From Bacteroidaceae bacterium (GTDB lineage: Bacteria; Bacteroidota; Bacteroidia; Bacteroidales; Bacteroidaceae), in the NCBI GenBank assembly GCA_017551925.1, contig JAFZKA010000073.1, positions 1 to 64,000 of the forward strand: 64,000 nt of DNA. The letters run 5' to 3'. Below the pieces are notes generated by a model that made no database searches, was not told the origin of the DNA, and was given only the letters and a program-made list of their open reading frames with translations. Position 1 is the stretch's first letter; each line of letters opens with the position of its first letter. The position numbers and the translations under genes were made by a program. Positions 1-9,788 of the stretch are shown piece by piece.

Positions 1-1284
1 AGCAGGTTCAGGGAGTGCTCGGGCGTTACGACCGACAGTCGCAAATGCGGTCCGGGACTGATGTTCTTTGCGCTCAAGGGTGAGCGTTTTGACGGCAATG
101 AGTTTGTTCGCGGAGCGCTGGAGCAGGGCTGCAGGTATGCAGTTATGGATAACCCTGAGTTTTATGAATCTACGGATTCACGGATGATTCTGGTGGACAA
201 TGTACTCTCCACACTTCAGTTGGTTGCGGCATTGCACAGACGTATCCTTGGCACTCCGGTTATAGGCATAACTGGAACAAACGGAAAGACCACTACAAAG
301 GAACTTACCAATGCTGTGATGAGCACCACCTATAATATACTGTGTACTCAGGGTAATCTGAATAACTCAATAGGCGTTCCTTTAACCGTACTTGGACTTA
401 AACCGGAACATGATTATGCCATTGTGGAGATGGGTGCCAGCCATCCGGGTGACATAAAGGAACTGGTTGGGATAAGCCAGCCTGATTTGGGGCTTATTAC
501 AAATGTGGGCAAGGCGCATCTTTTGGGATTCGGCTCCTTTGAGGGTGTAAAGCGTACCAAGGGTGAACTGTATGACTGGCTGCGTGAGCATGGCGGCACG
601 GCATTCGTGAACCGTGACAATGAGCACCTGCAGCAGATGTGTACGGGGTTACCTCTTATAGAATATGGTAAACCCGGACAGAGCGGACTGCTGGTAGAGG
701 GCGAGGTACTGGAGTGCAATCCTTTCGTAAAGTTCCGCTGGCGTAGCGGAAAGGGTGAGTGGCATATTGTCCAGACTGATCTTATAGGTGCATACAATGT
801 TGATAATGCTCTTGCTGCCATTACCGTGGGTTTGCATTTCGGCGTATCGGAACAGAATGCATCGGATGCGGTGTCAGACTATAAGCCGCAGAACAACCGC
901 TCGCAACTCACTGAGACCGGCAGGAACCGTCTGGTGGTCGATGCGTATAATGCTAACCCTACAAGCATGGCTGCCGCACTTGAGAACTTCAGTATGATCA
1001 AGGCCTCAGACAAGATGCTTATCTTAGGTGACATGAGGGAACTTGGAGATGCATCGGAGTCAGAGCACAAAAGGATTGTTCAGGAATTGAGGAATTACGG
1101 ATTCACGGATGTGTGGCTGGTGGGCAGCGAGTTTTCCAAGGCCGCCCAAGGCACCGGATTCCGCCTGTTCCCTGATGTCGAGGCTGTTAACGTGGCATTG
1201 AAGAATGAACCTGTAATGGGACGTACTATCCTGATAAAAGGTTCCAACAGTATTGGATTAACCAAAACAATAACAAATTTATAA
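1..1284 (+). CDS. murF: UDP-N-acetylmuramoyl-tripeptide--D-Ala-D-Ala ligase MurF (5' partial)
   Basis: Cytoplasmic Mur ligase that adds D-Ala-D-Ala to the UDP-MurNAc-tripeptide, the last soluble step of peptidoglycan precursor synthesis. The reading frame is open from base 1, and the codons before the first ATG (61) encode GVTTDSRKCGPG, the conserved start of the MurF N-terminal domain, so the gene begins just outside the window with perhaps ten residues missing. The ATP-binding loop GTNGKTTT lies at visible codons 92-99, followed by the central-domain NNSIGVPLTVL and the C-terminal VVDAYNANPTSM motifs. The stop is 2 bases before the next gene. A second MurF-like domain occurs in the fusion at 25325-27793; this copy has the more canonical nucleotide loop and is probably the housekeeping enzyme. 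Confidence 0.95.
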   Translation, partial: SRFRECSGVTTDSRKCGPGLMFFALKGERFDGNEFVRGALEQGCRYAVMDNPEFYESTDSRMILVDNVLSTLQLVAALHRRILGTPVIGITGTNGKTTTKELTNAVMSTTYNILCTQGNLNNSIGVPLTVLGLKPEHDYAIVEMGASHPGDIKELVGISQPDLGLITNVGKAHLLGFGSFEGVKRTKGELYDWLREHGGTAFVNRDNEHLQQMCTGLPLIEYGKPGQSGLLVEGEVLECNPFVKFRWRSGKGEWHIVQTDLIGAYNVDNALAAITVGLHFGVSEQNASDAVSDYKPQNNRSQLTETGRNRLVVDAYNANPTSMAAALENFSMIKASDKMLILGDMRELGDASESEHKRIVQELRNYGFTDVWLVGSEFSKAAQGTGFRLFPDVEAVNVALKNEPVMGRTILIKGSNSIGLTKTITNL

Positions 1285-1286
1285 TT

Positions 1287-1955
1287 ATGAAGAAACTAGT
1301 TGCTCTTTTTGCATGTGTTCTTGTATGCGGTATAATGTCCGCACAGTTGAAGGTTTCCGTTATGGGTGACTCTTACTCTACATTTACGGGTTCAATGCCC
1401 AAGTATTATGATACATTCTATCCCAACCAGTTCTGCGGTGTTACCGAGCAGAGCCAGCAGTGGTGGGCTCAGGTTATCGAGAAGAACGGGTGGGTGCTTG
1501 AAAAGAACGATTCATGGTCTGGCAGTACCGTTTGCTGCCGTGGCTACAACCACGACGACTATTCAGACCGCGCCTTCGTGACCCGTCTGAACTGCATCGG
1601 CGCTCCCGATATCCTGTTCATATTCGGCGGAACAAATGATGACTGGACACATGAGCCTTTCGGTGATTACAAGTATTCAAACTGGACCAAAGAGGACCTC
1701 TATTTCTACCGTCCAGCATTTGCATATCTGCTTGACAACCTCAAGAAACTCTATCCCAAGATGAAGATTTACTCTCTGCTTAATGACGGTATGTCAGACA
1801 ATCTCGGTGAGTCAATGAGAGAGATCTGCAAGCACTACGGTGTACCTGTAATTGCAGTTGAGGGCATTGAGAAGCGCATGAATCACCCCACAGCAGCAGG
1901 CATGACCAAGATTGCCGAGCAGATTCAGGCCTTCCTTGATGCAGAGAAGAAGTAA
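1287..1955 (+). CDS. secreted SGNH/GDSL-type hydrolase
   Basis: Likely exported esterase or deacylase of the SGNH fold. Residues 1-20 form a signal peptide (MKK, hydrophobic core, MSAQ). The catalytic blocks are visible: GDSYS with nucleophile Ser29, GGTNDD at 114-119 (block III Asn) and the NHPT block with His200. At 222 aa it is a single-domain enzyme. It lies 2 bases after murF and ahead of folP on the same strand, so it is probably cotranscribed with them. Family members remove acyl groups from glycans or lipids; the substrate here cannot be read from the sequence. Confidence 0.8.
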   Translation: MKKLVALFACVLVCGIMSAQLKVSVMGDSYSTFTGSMPKYYDTFYPNQFCGVTEQSQQWWAQVIEKNGWVLEKNDSWSGSTVCCRGYNHDDYSDRAFVTRLNCIGAPDILFIFGGTNDDWTHEPFGDYKYSNWTKEDLYFYRPAFAYLLDNLKKLYPKMKIYSLLNDGMSDNLGESMREICKHYGVPVIAVEGIEKRMNHPTAAGMTKIAEQIQAFLDAEKK

Positions 1956-1960
1956 AAAGT

Positions 1961-1985
1961 GCAAAAGGGGACAGTCCCCTTTTGC
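1961..1985. repeat. perfect 25-nt palindrome between SGNH hydrolase and folP
   Basis: Arms GCAAAAGGGGAC and GTCCCCTTTTGC are exact complements around a single A, giving a 12-bp stem. It lies between the SGNH stop (1955) and the folP ATG (1998). An alternative GTG start at 1959 would read folP through it as the peptide QKGTVPFC, which is not part of dihydropteroate synthase. The right arm ends TTTTGC rather than in a long T-run, so it could be a weak terminator, an mRNA processing site or a dispersed palindromic repeat. Confidence 0.7.
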
Positions 1986-1997
1986 ATCATTCTGACA

Positions 1998-2768
1998 ATG
2001 GTAAAGATACTGGGCATAGTAAATGTGACACCAGACTCCTTCTGGAGCGGATCACGTGTGCAGGATAAGGCTACACTTGTGGAGCGTGTCCGGCTGATGA
2101 TTTCTGAAGGAGCCGATGCCATTGACGTAGGTGGCTGCTCCACACGTCCTGGTGCCGTCCAGGCATCGGAAGATGAGGAGATGGAACGCCTGGAGTGGGG
2201 GCTTGACACCATTAGAGAGGAGTTTCCGGATATACTCCTGTCAGTTGACACCTACCGCCCGCGTATAGCGGAACGTTGTGTGCGCGAGTGGAACGTGAAT
2301 ATCATAAACGATGTTTACGGCGGAAATGCCGACATGTACAAGGTGGTGGCTGAAACCGGCGCGCAGTATGTGCTCATGTGGGCAGAGGACATCAAGGAGG
2401 ATCCAGTGGGGGAGATGATGAATTTTTTCAGGTACAGAATAGGATTGCTTGAAAAAGCAGGTGTGGATGTATCCCACAAGGTGATTCTGGACCCCGGATA
2501 CGGATTCGGAAAGACTCTTGAGCAGAATTACACCATACTGGCTCATCAAGGGGAACTGCGGGAGTTCGGCCAGCCCATACTGTCAGGTCTGTCGCGCAAA
2601 TCAATGGCCTGGAAACTGCTTAAGATTACTCCTGCAGAGGCGCTCCCGGCTACTGTTGCAATGAACACGGTTGCGTTATTGAACGGTGCAGACTGGCTCA
2701 GGGTCCATGACGTTCAGGAGGCCGTCCATGCAGTCAGAATAATTCAGACATTAAAAGATAACAGTTAA
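1998..2768 (+). CDS. folP: dihydropteroate synthase
   Basis: Condenses 6-hydroxymethyl-dihydropterin diphosphate with p-aminobenzoate in folate synthesis; cytoplasmic TIM barrel. Family motifs appear in order: NVTPDSFW near the N-terminus, GGCSTRPG, SVDTYR, INDVYGG, DPGYGFGKT and SGLSRKS. The length of 256 aa is slightly below the usual 265-285. I chose ATG 1998 because translation from the upstream GTG (1959) would run through the palindrome at 1961-1985 and add residues foreign to the family. The order folP then cdaA is common in Bacteroidetes. Confidence 0.95.
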   Translation: MVKILGIVNVTPDSFWSGSRVQDKATLVERVRLMISEGADAIDVGGCSTRPGAVQASEDEEMERLEWGLDTIREEFPDILLSVDTYRPRIAERCVREWNVNIINDVYGGNADMYKVVAETGAQYVLMWAEDIKEDPVGEMMNFFRYRIGLLEKAGVDVSHKVILDPGYGFGKTLEQNYTILAHQGELREFGQPILSGLSRKSMAWKLLKITPAEALPATVAMNTVALLNGADWLRVHDVQEAVHAVRIIQTLKDNS

Positions 2769-2784
2769 ACAGTTCTTTTGAAAT

Positions 2785-3561
2785 ATGAATGATTTTTTCG
2801 TCTCATTTGGAGTAAAAGACATAATAGACATAGTGTGCGTATCGCTGCTCCTGTTCTATCTCTACAAACTGATGAAGAGGACGGGTTCGCTCAACATGTT
2901 CATCGGCATTCTGGTATTCATATTTGTATGGATGATAGTATCGCAGGTACTCAAGATGCAACTCCTGGGAGCCGTTCTGGACAAGTTGGTCGATGTAGGA
3001 GTGATTGCTCTGATTGTACTGTTTGCCGATGACATACGCCATTTTTTCCGCGACATCGGTACCACTACACGTACCAGAAAACTGTTCCATTGGCTTGTGC
3101 GCAGACATCATGCTCAGGGTGATGCCTCCAAGTGGGAACCTGTAGTAAGGGCATGTGACAGCATGAGCCGTAAGAAAGAGGGCGCCCTGATAGTGATCGG
3201 ACAGAATGATGAACTGCATGACGTGATTGAATCAGGCGAACTGGTCAATGCTGAATTGAACCAACTTCTCATAGAGAACATCTTTTTCAAGAACAGTCCT
3301 CTTCATGACGGCGCCATGATTATTACTGATGGCCGCATTGAAGCAGCAGCATGCATACTCCCTCTGTCACAGTCAGAGGATCTGCCAAAAGAGTTCGGAC
3401 TGCGTCACCGCTCTGCAATGGGTATTTCAGAAAAGACCAATGCCGTTGCTGTGGTGGTTTCTGAAGAGACGGGTATCATTACAGTATTCCGTAAGGGCTC
3501 ATTCCAGCGTAACCTGCAGGCAGGAGAACTATCCAAGTATCTGGCAGACAATGTCAGATAA
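2785..3561 (+). CDS. cdaA: diadenylate cyclase CdaA
   Basis: Membrane-bound enzyme making c-di-AMP from two ATP; c-di-AMP usually controls K+ and osmotic balance. Three hydrophobic segments occupy roughly residues 10-80, followed by a short linker and a DAC domain carrying the catalytic DGA motif (175-177, in LHDGAM) and the RHR motif (207-209). The length of 258 aa is typical. It starts 16 bases after folP and is probably in the same transcript. The trkA/trkH potassium genes at 20.4-23.2 kb are plausible, though unproven, targets of the signal. A stem-loop with a T-run follows at 3575-3634. Confidence 0.93.
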   Translation: MNDFFVSFGVKDIIDIVCVSLLLFYLYKLMKRTGSLNMFIGILVFIFVWMIVSQVLKMQLLGAVLDKLVDVGVIALIVLFADDIRHFFRDIGTTTRTRKLFHWLVRRHHAQGDASKWEPVVRACDSMSRKKEGALIVIGQNDELHDVIESGELVNAELNQLLIENIFFKNSPLHDGAMIITDGRIEAAACILPLSQSEDLPKEFGLRHRSAMGISEKTNAVAVVVSEETGIITVFRKGSFQRNLQAGELSKYLADNVR

Positions 3562-3574
3562 GTGATCTTTTAAT

Positions 3575-3634
3575 TGTGCCAAACTGTCATAATGGGTGAC
3601 ACATTGCACCCGTCTGGCGGTTTGGCACATTTTT
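3575..3634 (+). terminator. terminator hairpin after cdaA
   Basis: The outer arms TGTGCCAAAC (about 3575-3584) and GTTTGGCACA (3620-3629) are exact complements, with an inner GGGTG/CACCC pair (3594-3598 and 3606-3610). The right arm is followed by TTTTT. The position directly after the cdaA stop fits a factor-independent terminator separating the murF-cdaA block from groES-groEL. Confidence 0.65.
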
Positions 3635-3699
3635 GGCTCTATTCCTGATGCCCGATAGGGGGCTTTTGGCAGATACAAATAACTCAAAAATATATCAAT

Positions 3700-3975
3700 A
3701 TGAACATTAAACCGCTTTCAGACCGCGTTCTGATACTCCCGGCAGCCGCTGAGGAGAAGACTATCGGGGGCATAATCATCCCTGATACAGCAAAGGAGAA
3801 ACCTCTTAAGGGTGAAGTAATTGCAGTAGGTAACGGCACCAAGGATGAGGCTATGGTACTCAAGAAGGGTGACCAGGTGCTTTACGGCAAGTATTCAGGC
3901 ACTGAGCTTGAAGTTGAGGGAACAAAATATCTGATTATGCGCCAGAGTGATGTTCTGGCCGTGGTTGAAAAATAA
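3700..3975 (+). CDS. groES: co-chaperonin GroES
   Basis: Ten-kilodalton lid of the GroEL chaperonin. The 91-aa protein starts [12 protein letters not shown] and carries the mobile-loop region [15 protein letters not shown] (about 21-35) and the GEVIAVGNG turn. It lies 15 bases before groEL, the usual operon. No CIRCE operator is visible in the 138-base leader, and I did not find a convincing TAnnTTTG promoter there. Confidence 0.97.
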   Translation: MNIKPLSDRVLILPAAAEEKTIGGIIIPDTAKEKPLKGEVIAVGNGTKDEAMVLKKGDQVLYGKYSGTELEVEGTKYLIMRQSDVLAVVEK

Positions 3976-3978
3976 TAA

Positions 3979-5628
<1,650 letters not shown>

Positions 5629-5662
5629 TAAAGCCAATAGCCAAGGGCCAAAAGCCAACAGC

Positions 5663-5703
5663 AAAAGTAATAGCGTCGCGAATCGCGGCGCTATTACTTT
5701 TTT
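5663..5703 (+). terminator. groEL terminator
   Basis: The arms AAAAGTAATAGCG (5663-5675) and CGCTATTACTTTT (5689-5701) are perfect complements, and an inner CGCG/CGCG pair sits around the loop AAT. The hairpin runs into a T-run. It closes the groESL operon and sits directly before the purN promoter. Confidence 0.8.
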
Positions 5704-5706
5704 GTT

Positions 5707-5714
5707 TACTTTTG
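5707..5714 (+). promoter_or_regulatory. -7 box for purN
   Basis: TACTTTTG matches the Bacteroidetes sigma-ABfr -7 consensus TAnnTTTG exactly and is followed by CAGAGT and the ATG at 5721. Transcription would start at or within a few bases of the ATG, so the mRNA would be almost leaderless. No clear -33 TTG element is seen. Confidence 0.6.
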
Positions 5715-5720
5715 CAGAGT

Positions 5721-6392
5721 ATGATTAAATTAGCAATACTTGCATCGGCCAACGGAACCAATGCGCAGGCCATAATTGAGGCAGTGCGTGCAGGGAGGCT
5801 TGATGCCGATGTAAAGGTGGTTTTGACAAATAAACCTGATGCCGGCGTGATTGAGCGTGCCTGCCGTTTGGGTGTGCCGGTAGAGATTGTGCCGTCAAAA
5901 GGGCATCGCAACCGTGCGGAGTATGACGCGCTTGTGGTTGAGACATTGAAAAAGTATCAAGTTGACACCATTGCGCTGGCCGGTTGGATGCGCATACTGA
6001 GTGAGGTGTTCATAAACGCTTATTCAGGCAGAATACTCAATCTGCATCCGGCGCTGCTGCCCAGTTTCAAGGGCGCCACTGCCATAGTTGATGCGTATGA
6101 GCATGGCGTAAGGATTACTGGCTGTTCGGTACATCTGGTAACTCTTGAACTTGATGCAGGTCCTGTCATAATACAGGCTGCGGTACCTGTAAACGGTACG
6201 GTTGATGAACTTGAGGCGCAGATACACCGCATGGAGCACCGCATTTTTCCGCAGGCTCTGCAGTGGTATGCTGAGGGACGTGTTTCAACCACAGGCCATA
6301 AGGTAATTGTGGCTCCCGCTCAAAACAAGGTAAATAAGATTGATTATATAGAGGGATGCATTGTATCACCTCCTCTTGAAGAAAAACTGTAA
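5721..6392 (+). CDS. purN: phosphoribosylglycinamide formyltransferase PurN
   Basis: Transfers a formyl group from 10-formyl-THF to GAR in purine synthesis. It shows the N-terminal LAILASANGTNAQ phosphate-binding region, the NLHPALLPSFKG motif with the catalytic Asn/His, and ITGCSVHLV followed by LDAGPVI carrying the catalytic Asp. Length is 223 aa. ATG 5721 is preferred to an in-frame TTG at 5712 because the TTG is inside the -7 box. It is followed 3 bases later by deoD, which gives a purine synthesis plus salvage pair. Confidence 0.93.
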   Translation: MIKLAILASANGTNAQAIIEAVRAGRLDADVKVVLTNKPDAGVIERACRLGVPVEIVPSKGHRNRAEYDALVVETLKKYQVDTIALAGWMRILSEVFINAYSGRILNLHPALLPSFKGATAIVDAYEHGVRITGCSVHLVTLELDAGPVIIQAAVPVNGTVDELEAQIHRMEHRIFPQALQWYAEGRVSTTGHKVIVAPAQNKVNKIDYIEGCIVSPPLEEKL

Positions 6393-6395
6393 AAT

Positions 6396-7109
6396 ATGAG
6401 TAAGCAAGATACCCCGTCGGCCCATATCGCCGCCCAGTATGAGGATGTGGCCAGTACCGTAATAATGTGCGGTGACCCGCTCCGCGCCAAGTTTATAGCA
6501 GAAAAGTATCTGGAGAATCCTGTTCTTTACAATGACATTCGCGGTATGCTGGGATTCACCGGTTACTACAAAGGTAAACGCGTATCGGTCCAGGGACATG
6601 GTATGGGAATACCGTCTATTGGTATCTACTCATATGAACTGTTCAATTTCTATGATGTGGAGCGTATTATCAGGGTTGGAACAGCCGGCGCTTTGAGTGA
6701 GGACATGAAGATAGGTGACATGCTCTTTGCTCAGGCTGCGTGCACTGATTCTGATTACGGTCATCAATACGGTTTTCCGGCCAGGTTTGCCCCGATAGCG
6801 GATTTTGGCCTGCTTGAGGCTGCGGTGCGTGTTGCCCGTGAAAACGGATACCCCTTCCAGGTAGGAAACATATACAGTGCCGATGTGTTCTATGATGAGT
6901 CAAACCGTCAGATGAAATGGGGTAAGTTCGGTGTCAAGGCCGTTGAGATGGAATCATCAGGTCTTTATGTCAATGCTGCGGCATCGGGCAAGAAGGCTCT
7001 GACCATCTGCACCATATCTGATCAGTTGATTCACCGTAAATATGCCTCAACTGAGGAACGCCGTTCCAGTTTTACAAACATGATGAATGTTGCACTTGAA
7101 ATAGCATAA
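6396..7109 (+). CDS. deoD: purine nucleoside phosphorylase DeoD-type
   Basis: Cleaves purine (deoxy)nucleosides with phosphate. The 237-aa length and motifs fit the hexameric DeoD family: CGDPLRAKFIAEKYL for phosphate/ribose binding, GHGMGIPSIGIYSYEL, RVGTAGAL, VEMESSGLY for the ribose site, and TISDQL carrying the catalytic Asp. It lies 3 bases after purN and 4 before a small lipoprotein, inside a compact purN-to-comF operon. Confidence 0.92.
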   Translation: MSKQDTPSAHIAAQYEDVASTVIMCGDPLRAKFIAEKYLENPVLYNDIRGMLGFTGYYKGKRVSVQGHGMGIPSIGIYSYELFNFYDVERIIRVGTAGALSEDMKIGDMLFAQAACTDSDYGHQYGFPARFAPIADFGLLEAAVRVARENGYPFQVGNIYSADVFYDESNRQMKWGKFGVKAVEMESSGLYVNAAASGKKALTICTISDQLIHRKYASTEERRSSFTNMMNVALEIA

Positions 7110-7113
7110 TGAT

Positions 7114-7530
7114 ATGAGAAAAGGAATGTTATTGATAGCCCTGACGGCATTTATGCTTTTGGCCGCAGGTTGTGAAAAGGAGGAGTTCGCAAATGCTCCT
7201 GTATATGGAAAGGTTTATTGCAAGACTCCCAGTCCCAAAGTGGGGCAGGAGGTGGTACTGACTGTCGAAGTTAAGGAACCGGGCAACAGGATAAACAGCG
7301 CTGATTATCGTTGGAAATGCAGTGCATTTGACAGTGACAAAAGAGTGAAGGTCATTCGTGAGAGTGGCGCTAATTCAATACCCGATGCTCCTGAACTCAC
7401 CGTTGTTTTTAATTCATCAGGCACATATACCGTAAGTTTGAGTGCCAGTTTCAAATATACAATGGGTGACAGGAACACCTCAATGATAGGCTCTGCATCG
7501 GCATCAGGAAAAGTAACAATTAATCCGTAA
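7114..7530 (+). CDS. small lipoprotein with PKD/Ig-like fold
   Basis: A signal peptide ends in a lipobox (LLAAGC, Cys20), so the mature protein of about 119 aa should be lipid-anchored. The remainder has beta-rich Ig/PKD character: VGQEVVLTVEVKEPG near residue 45 and SGTYTVSLSASF near residue 110. It sits inside an otherwise cytoplasmic operon between deoD and prmC, with 4-base spacers on both sides. The function is unknown and no catalytic motif is visible. Confidence 0.75.
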   Translation: MRKGMLLIALTAFMLLAAGCEKEEFANAPVYGKVYCKTPSPKVGQEVVLTVEVKEPGNRINSADYRWKCSAFDSDKRVKVIRESGANSIPDAPELTVVFNSSGTYTVSLSASFKYTMGDRNTSMIGSASASGKVTINP

Positions 7531-7534
7531 CAGG

Positions 7535-8368
7535 ATGAAAAGGCTCGTGGCGTTTATTGATGATTCCTTGAAAGGGCGTTTTGACGCTTTGGAGCTTGAA
7601 ACCATAAAAAGGGCGCTTTGCACCGAACTGCTTGGTGTGAGTGCTCTTTCTTATTATACAAAGGATGAGTTGCCGCCAAGCGCTGAACGTGATTTGCGTT
7701 TAAAAGCGGCACTGGATCGCTTGAAAAAAGGCGAACCTTTACAGTATGTTATAGGGTCCACCCCTTTCTGCGGCTTGACATTCAGGGTTGACAGCCGTGT
7801 GCTGATACCGCGCCCGGAGACAGCCGAACTTGTTGAGTGGGTTGCAAATGATTCAGGCATGAATGGCACTCTGCTTGATATAGGTACTGGCAGCGGTTGC
7901 ATAGCCGTCAGTCTGGCACACAGGCTTGCAGGTTGGAGAGTACAGGGCTGGGACATAAGCGACGGGGCACTTGAGGTGGCACGCCTGAACAATGTGCAGA
8001 ATGGTACAAATGTGGAATTCAGCAAGGTTGATATACTGAACGTACCGGAGCAGGAGTACCGGTTTGATGTGATTGTAAGCAACCCCCCGTATGTTATGGA
8101 CTCAGAAAAGGCACAGATGGAGAAAACGGTGCTTGACTATGAACCGCATTCTGCACTGTTTGTATCAGATTATGACCCGTTGCTGTTTTACAGAGCCATC
8201 GCAGTATTTGGTAAACGGGCATTGAATAAAGACGGTAGGATATATTTTGAGATTAATCCCTTGAAGGCGGATTCTATGGCGGCGTTGCTCTCTACAGAGG
8301 GTTATCATGACATAGAACTGCGTAAAGATATATATGGAAAACAACGTATGATAAAAGCAATACTATGA
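7535..8368 (+). CDS. prmC: peptide chain release factor N5-glutamine methyltransferase PrmC
   Basis: Methylates the GGQ glutamine of release factors using SAM. An N-terminal helical domain contains the Q-YV-G sequence (QYVIGSTPFCG), followed by IPRPETAELVEW, the SAM loop DIGTGSGC (115-122) and the catalytic NPPY (183-186). The 277-aa length is normal. The stop overlaps the recX start by 4 bases, implying coupled translation. Confidence 0.93.
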   Translation: MKRLVAFIDDSLKGRFDALELETIKRALCTELLGVSALSYYTKDELPPSAERDLRLKAALDRLKKGEPLQYVIGSTPFCGLTFRVDSRVLIPRPETAELVEWVANDSGMNGTLLDIGTGSGCIAVSLAHRLAGWRVQGWDISDGALEVARLNNVQNGTNVEFSKVDILNVPEQEYRFDVIVSNPPYVMDSEKAQMEKTVLDYEPHSALFVSDYDPLLFYRAIAVFGKRALNKDGRIYFEINPLKADSMAALLSTEGYHDIELRKDIYGKQRMIKAIL

Positions 8369-8838
8369 CAGAATCTGAAGGAAAGACACTGGCCGAACGG
8401 TACTGTTCGGGAGCGGAGCATTGCCGCCAGGAGGTTAGGGCAATGCTTGAGAGGCGTGGCGCCGAGAGTGCCGATATAGACAGCATTATAGGATACCTTG
8501 TTAAAGAGGGTTACATTGACGAGTCACGTTATGCACGTGCGTTTGTGCATGACAAGGTGCGTTTTGCCAAATGGGGGCGCATTAAGATTGCGCAGGCGTT
8601 ATGGCAAAAGCGCATTCCTCAGGATATTGCCGATGCCGCTCTCTCATCAATAGATGAGGATGAGTATCTGGCCGCTCTTAAGGAGGTGCTTAAGTCACGA
8701 TGCCGTACAGTTAAGGGCGCAACAGAGTATGAGCGTAAAATGAAAACCATGAAAACCGTTTGTGGGCGCGGATATGAGTCGTCACTTGTACGCAAGATAT
8801 TGGACTTTTCCGATGGCCCGGACTCCCTGTCTGATTAA
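8365..8838 (+). CDS. recX: regulatory protein RecX
   Basis: RecA modulator of the RecX family. Three-helix repeats are visible, with the conserved SRYARAFVHDKVRFAKWG stretch near residues 53-70. At 157 aa it is the usual length. It overlaps prmC by 4 bases (ATGA) and ends 1 base before comF. No recA lies in the window. Confidence 0.85.
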   Translation: MTESEGKTLAERYCSGAEHCRQEVRAMLERRGAESADIDSIIGYLVKEGYIDESRYARAFVHDKVRFAKWGRIKIAQALWQKRIPQDIADAALSSIDEDEYLAALKEVLKSRCRTVKGATEYERKMKTMKTVCGRGYESSLVRKILDFSDGPDSLSD

Positions 8839-8839
8839 A

Positions 8840-9529
8840 ATGTATTTCTGGAAAAGAGTGTTTGATTTTCTGCTGCCACGTTATTGCAAGGTGTGCGGCA
8901 GACGGCTTGATACCTCAGAGACAAATCTCTGTGTGTCATGTTATCTGAGTATGCCGTTTCTGGATTATCAGTCCGGGAACTTCAGTCCGGCGGAACGTAT
9001 CTTGTTGACAGAGAGGAATGTGGTAAGGGCGGCATCGGTCATACAGTACGAGAAAGAGAGCAATTACCGGCGTATATTGTTTCATTTGAAATATTGGAAT
9101 CACCCTGAGGTGGGAACATGGCTTGCAGGCATAGGGGCTGAAAGGCTTGCTGCAAAAGGGTTCTTTGAAGGCATTGATTCAATGGTGACTTTGCCTCTGT
9201 CAGCGCACAAATTCCGCAAGCGTGGTTATAACCAATGCGATTATATTGCCCAGGGAATAAGCCGGGTTACAGGTTTGCCTCTGATAAATGGCGCGGTCGA
9301 GCGTGATGTTGAGCATCAGCGTCAGGCGGGTTTGGGCCGGTATCAACGATGGGGAAATGCAGAGGGCCTGTTCAGCGTACCGCATCCGGAGTTGCTTGAA
9401 GGACGTCATATTCTTTTGATAGATGACGTTATGACTACCGGGGCAACGCTTTGCTCGCTCATTGATGTGATTAATGACAGCGTGCGGAATATTAAGATCA
9501 GCGTTTTTACGCTTGCTATTGTGGTTTAA
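8840..9529 (+). CDS. ComF family phosphoribosyltransferase-like protein
   Basis: ComF-type protein: an N-terminal zinc ribbon with Cys16, Cys19, Cys31 and Cys34, then a type I phosphoribosyltransferase domain with the KFRKRGYNQ helix and the PRPP loop LLIDDVMTTG (192-201). Relatives act in DNA uptake or have an unknown transferase role. The start is ATG 8840, one base after the recX stop; an upstream ATG-initiated frame from 8762 would overlap recX and adds residues absent from the family. Last gene of the purN-comF run. Repeat element A begins 6 bases after the stop. Confidence 0.85.
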   Translation: MYFWKRVFDFLLPRYCKVCGRRLDTSETNLCVSCYLSMPFLDYQSGNFSPAERILLTERNVVRAASVIQYEKESNYRRILFHLKYWNHPEVGTWLAGIGAERLAAKGFFEGIDSMVTLPLSAHKFRKRGYNQCDYIAQGISRVTGLPLINGAVERDVEHQRQAGLGRYQRWGNAEGLFSVPHPELLEGRHILLIDDVMTTGATLCSLIDVINDSVRNIKISVFTLAIVV

Positions 9530-9535
9530 ATACCG

Positions 9536-9725
9536 CCGAACCAATAGGTTTTGAGACCAGCACCTCCGGGCTACTCCGAACCCCTACGATGCCTAAACAT
9601 CAAACTCCTCCCTCTTAATCCCCTAAGGGGCTTAACGGTCGTCAAATAAGTGATGTCTTTACCGGCATCTCCAGGGTTCTCTGTTTTACGCCCTTCGCTA
9701 ATGGTCCCCAAACCTATTGGTTCGG
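9536..9725 (-). repeat. structured palindromic element, copy A
   Basis: A 190-nt element with 24-nt terminal inverted repeats that begin CCGAACCAATAGG. It is about 95% identical by eye to copy B (11075-11264) in the opposite orientation. Inside are nested stems, including a TTAA-CCCC hairpin (9615-9635). Seen on the minus strand it is preceded by TTTGCAGGA and followed by CGGTATTT, bases also found beside copy C. It carries no ORF of its own. The queA promoter begins about 45 bases after its end. Confidence 0.85.
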
Positions 9726-9771
9726 ATCCTGCAAATTGGATGGATTGTGCAACTTGTTGGAGTAAATGAAT

Positions 9772-9779
9772 TACCTTTG
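9772..9779 (+). promoter_or_regulatory. -7 box for queA
   Basis: TACCTTTG fits TAnnTTTG exactly; the queA ATG follows at 9789, so the transcript would have almost no leader. The box lies outside repeat copy A and decides the start, because the long upstream GTG extension of the frame (from 9717) runs into the repeat. Confidence 0.6.
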
Positions 9780-9788
9780 CAGTCCGAA

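Noticed and set aside
3623..3638. Sigma-54-like -24/-12 sequence (TGGCAC and GGCT with correct spacing) before groES
   Set aside because: It overlaps the right arm and T-run of the cdaA terminator hairpin and the -12 part has a mismatch; no enhancer site is visible, so chance is more likely.
3562..3699. CIRCE heat-shock operator before groES
   Set aside because: The CIRCE inverted repeat (TTAGCACTC with GAGTGCTAA) is absent; the palindrome there has another sequence and looks like a terminator.
9717..9788. GTG-initiated N-terminal extension of queA
   Set aside because: It starts in the end of repeat copy A and lies upstream of the -7 box; QueA proteins begin near the ATG at 9789.
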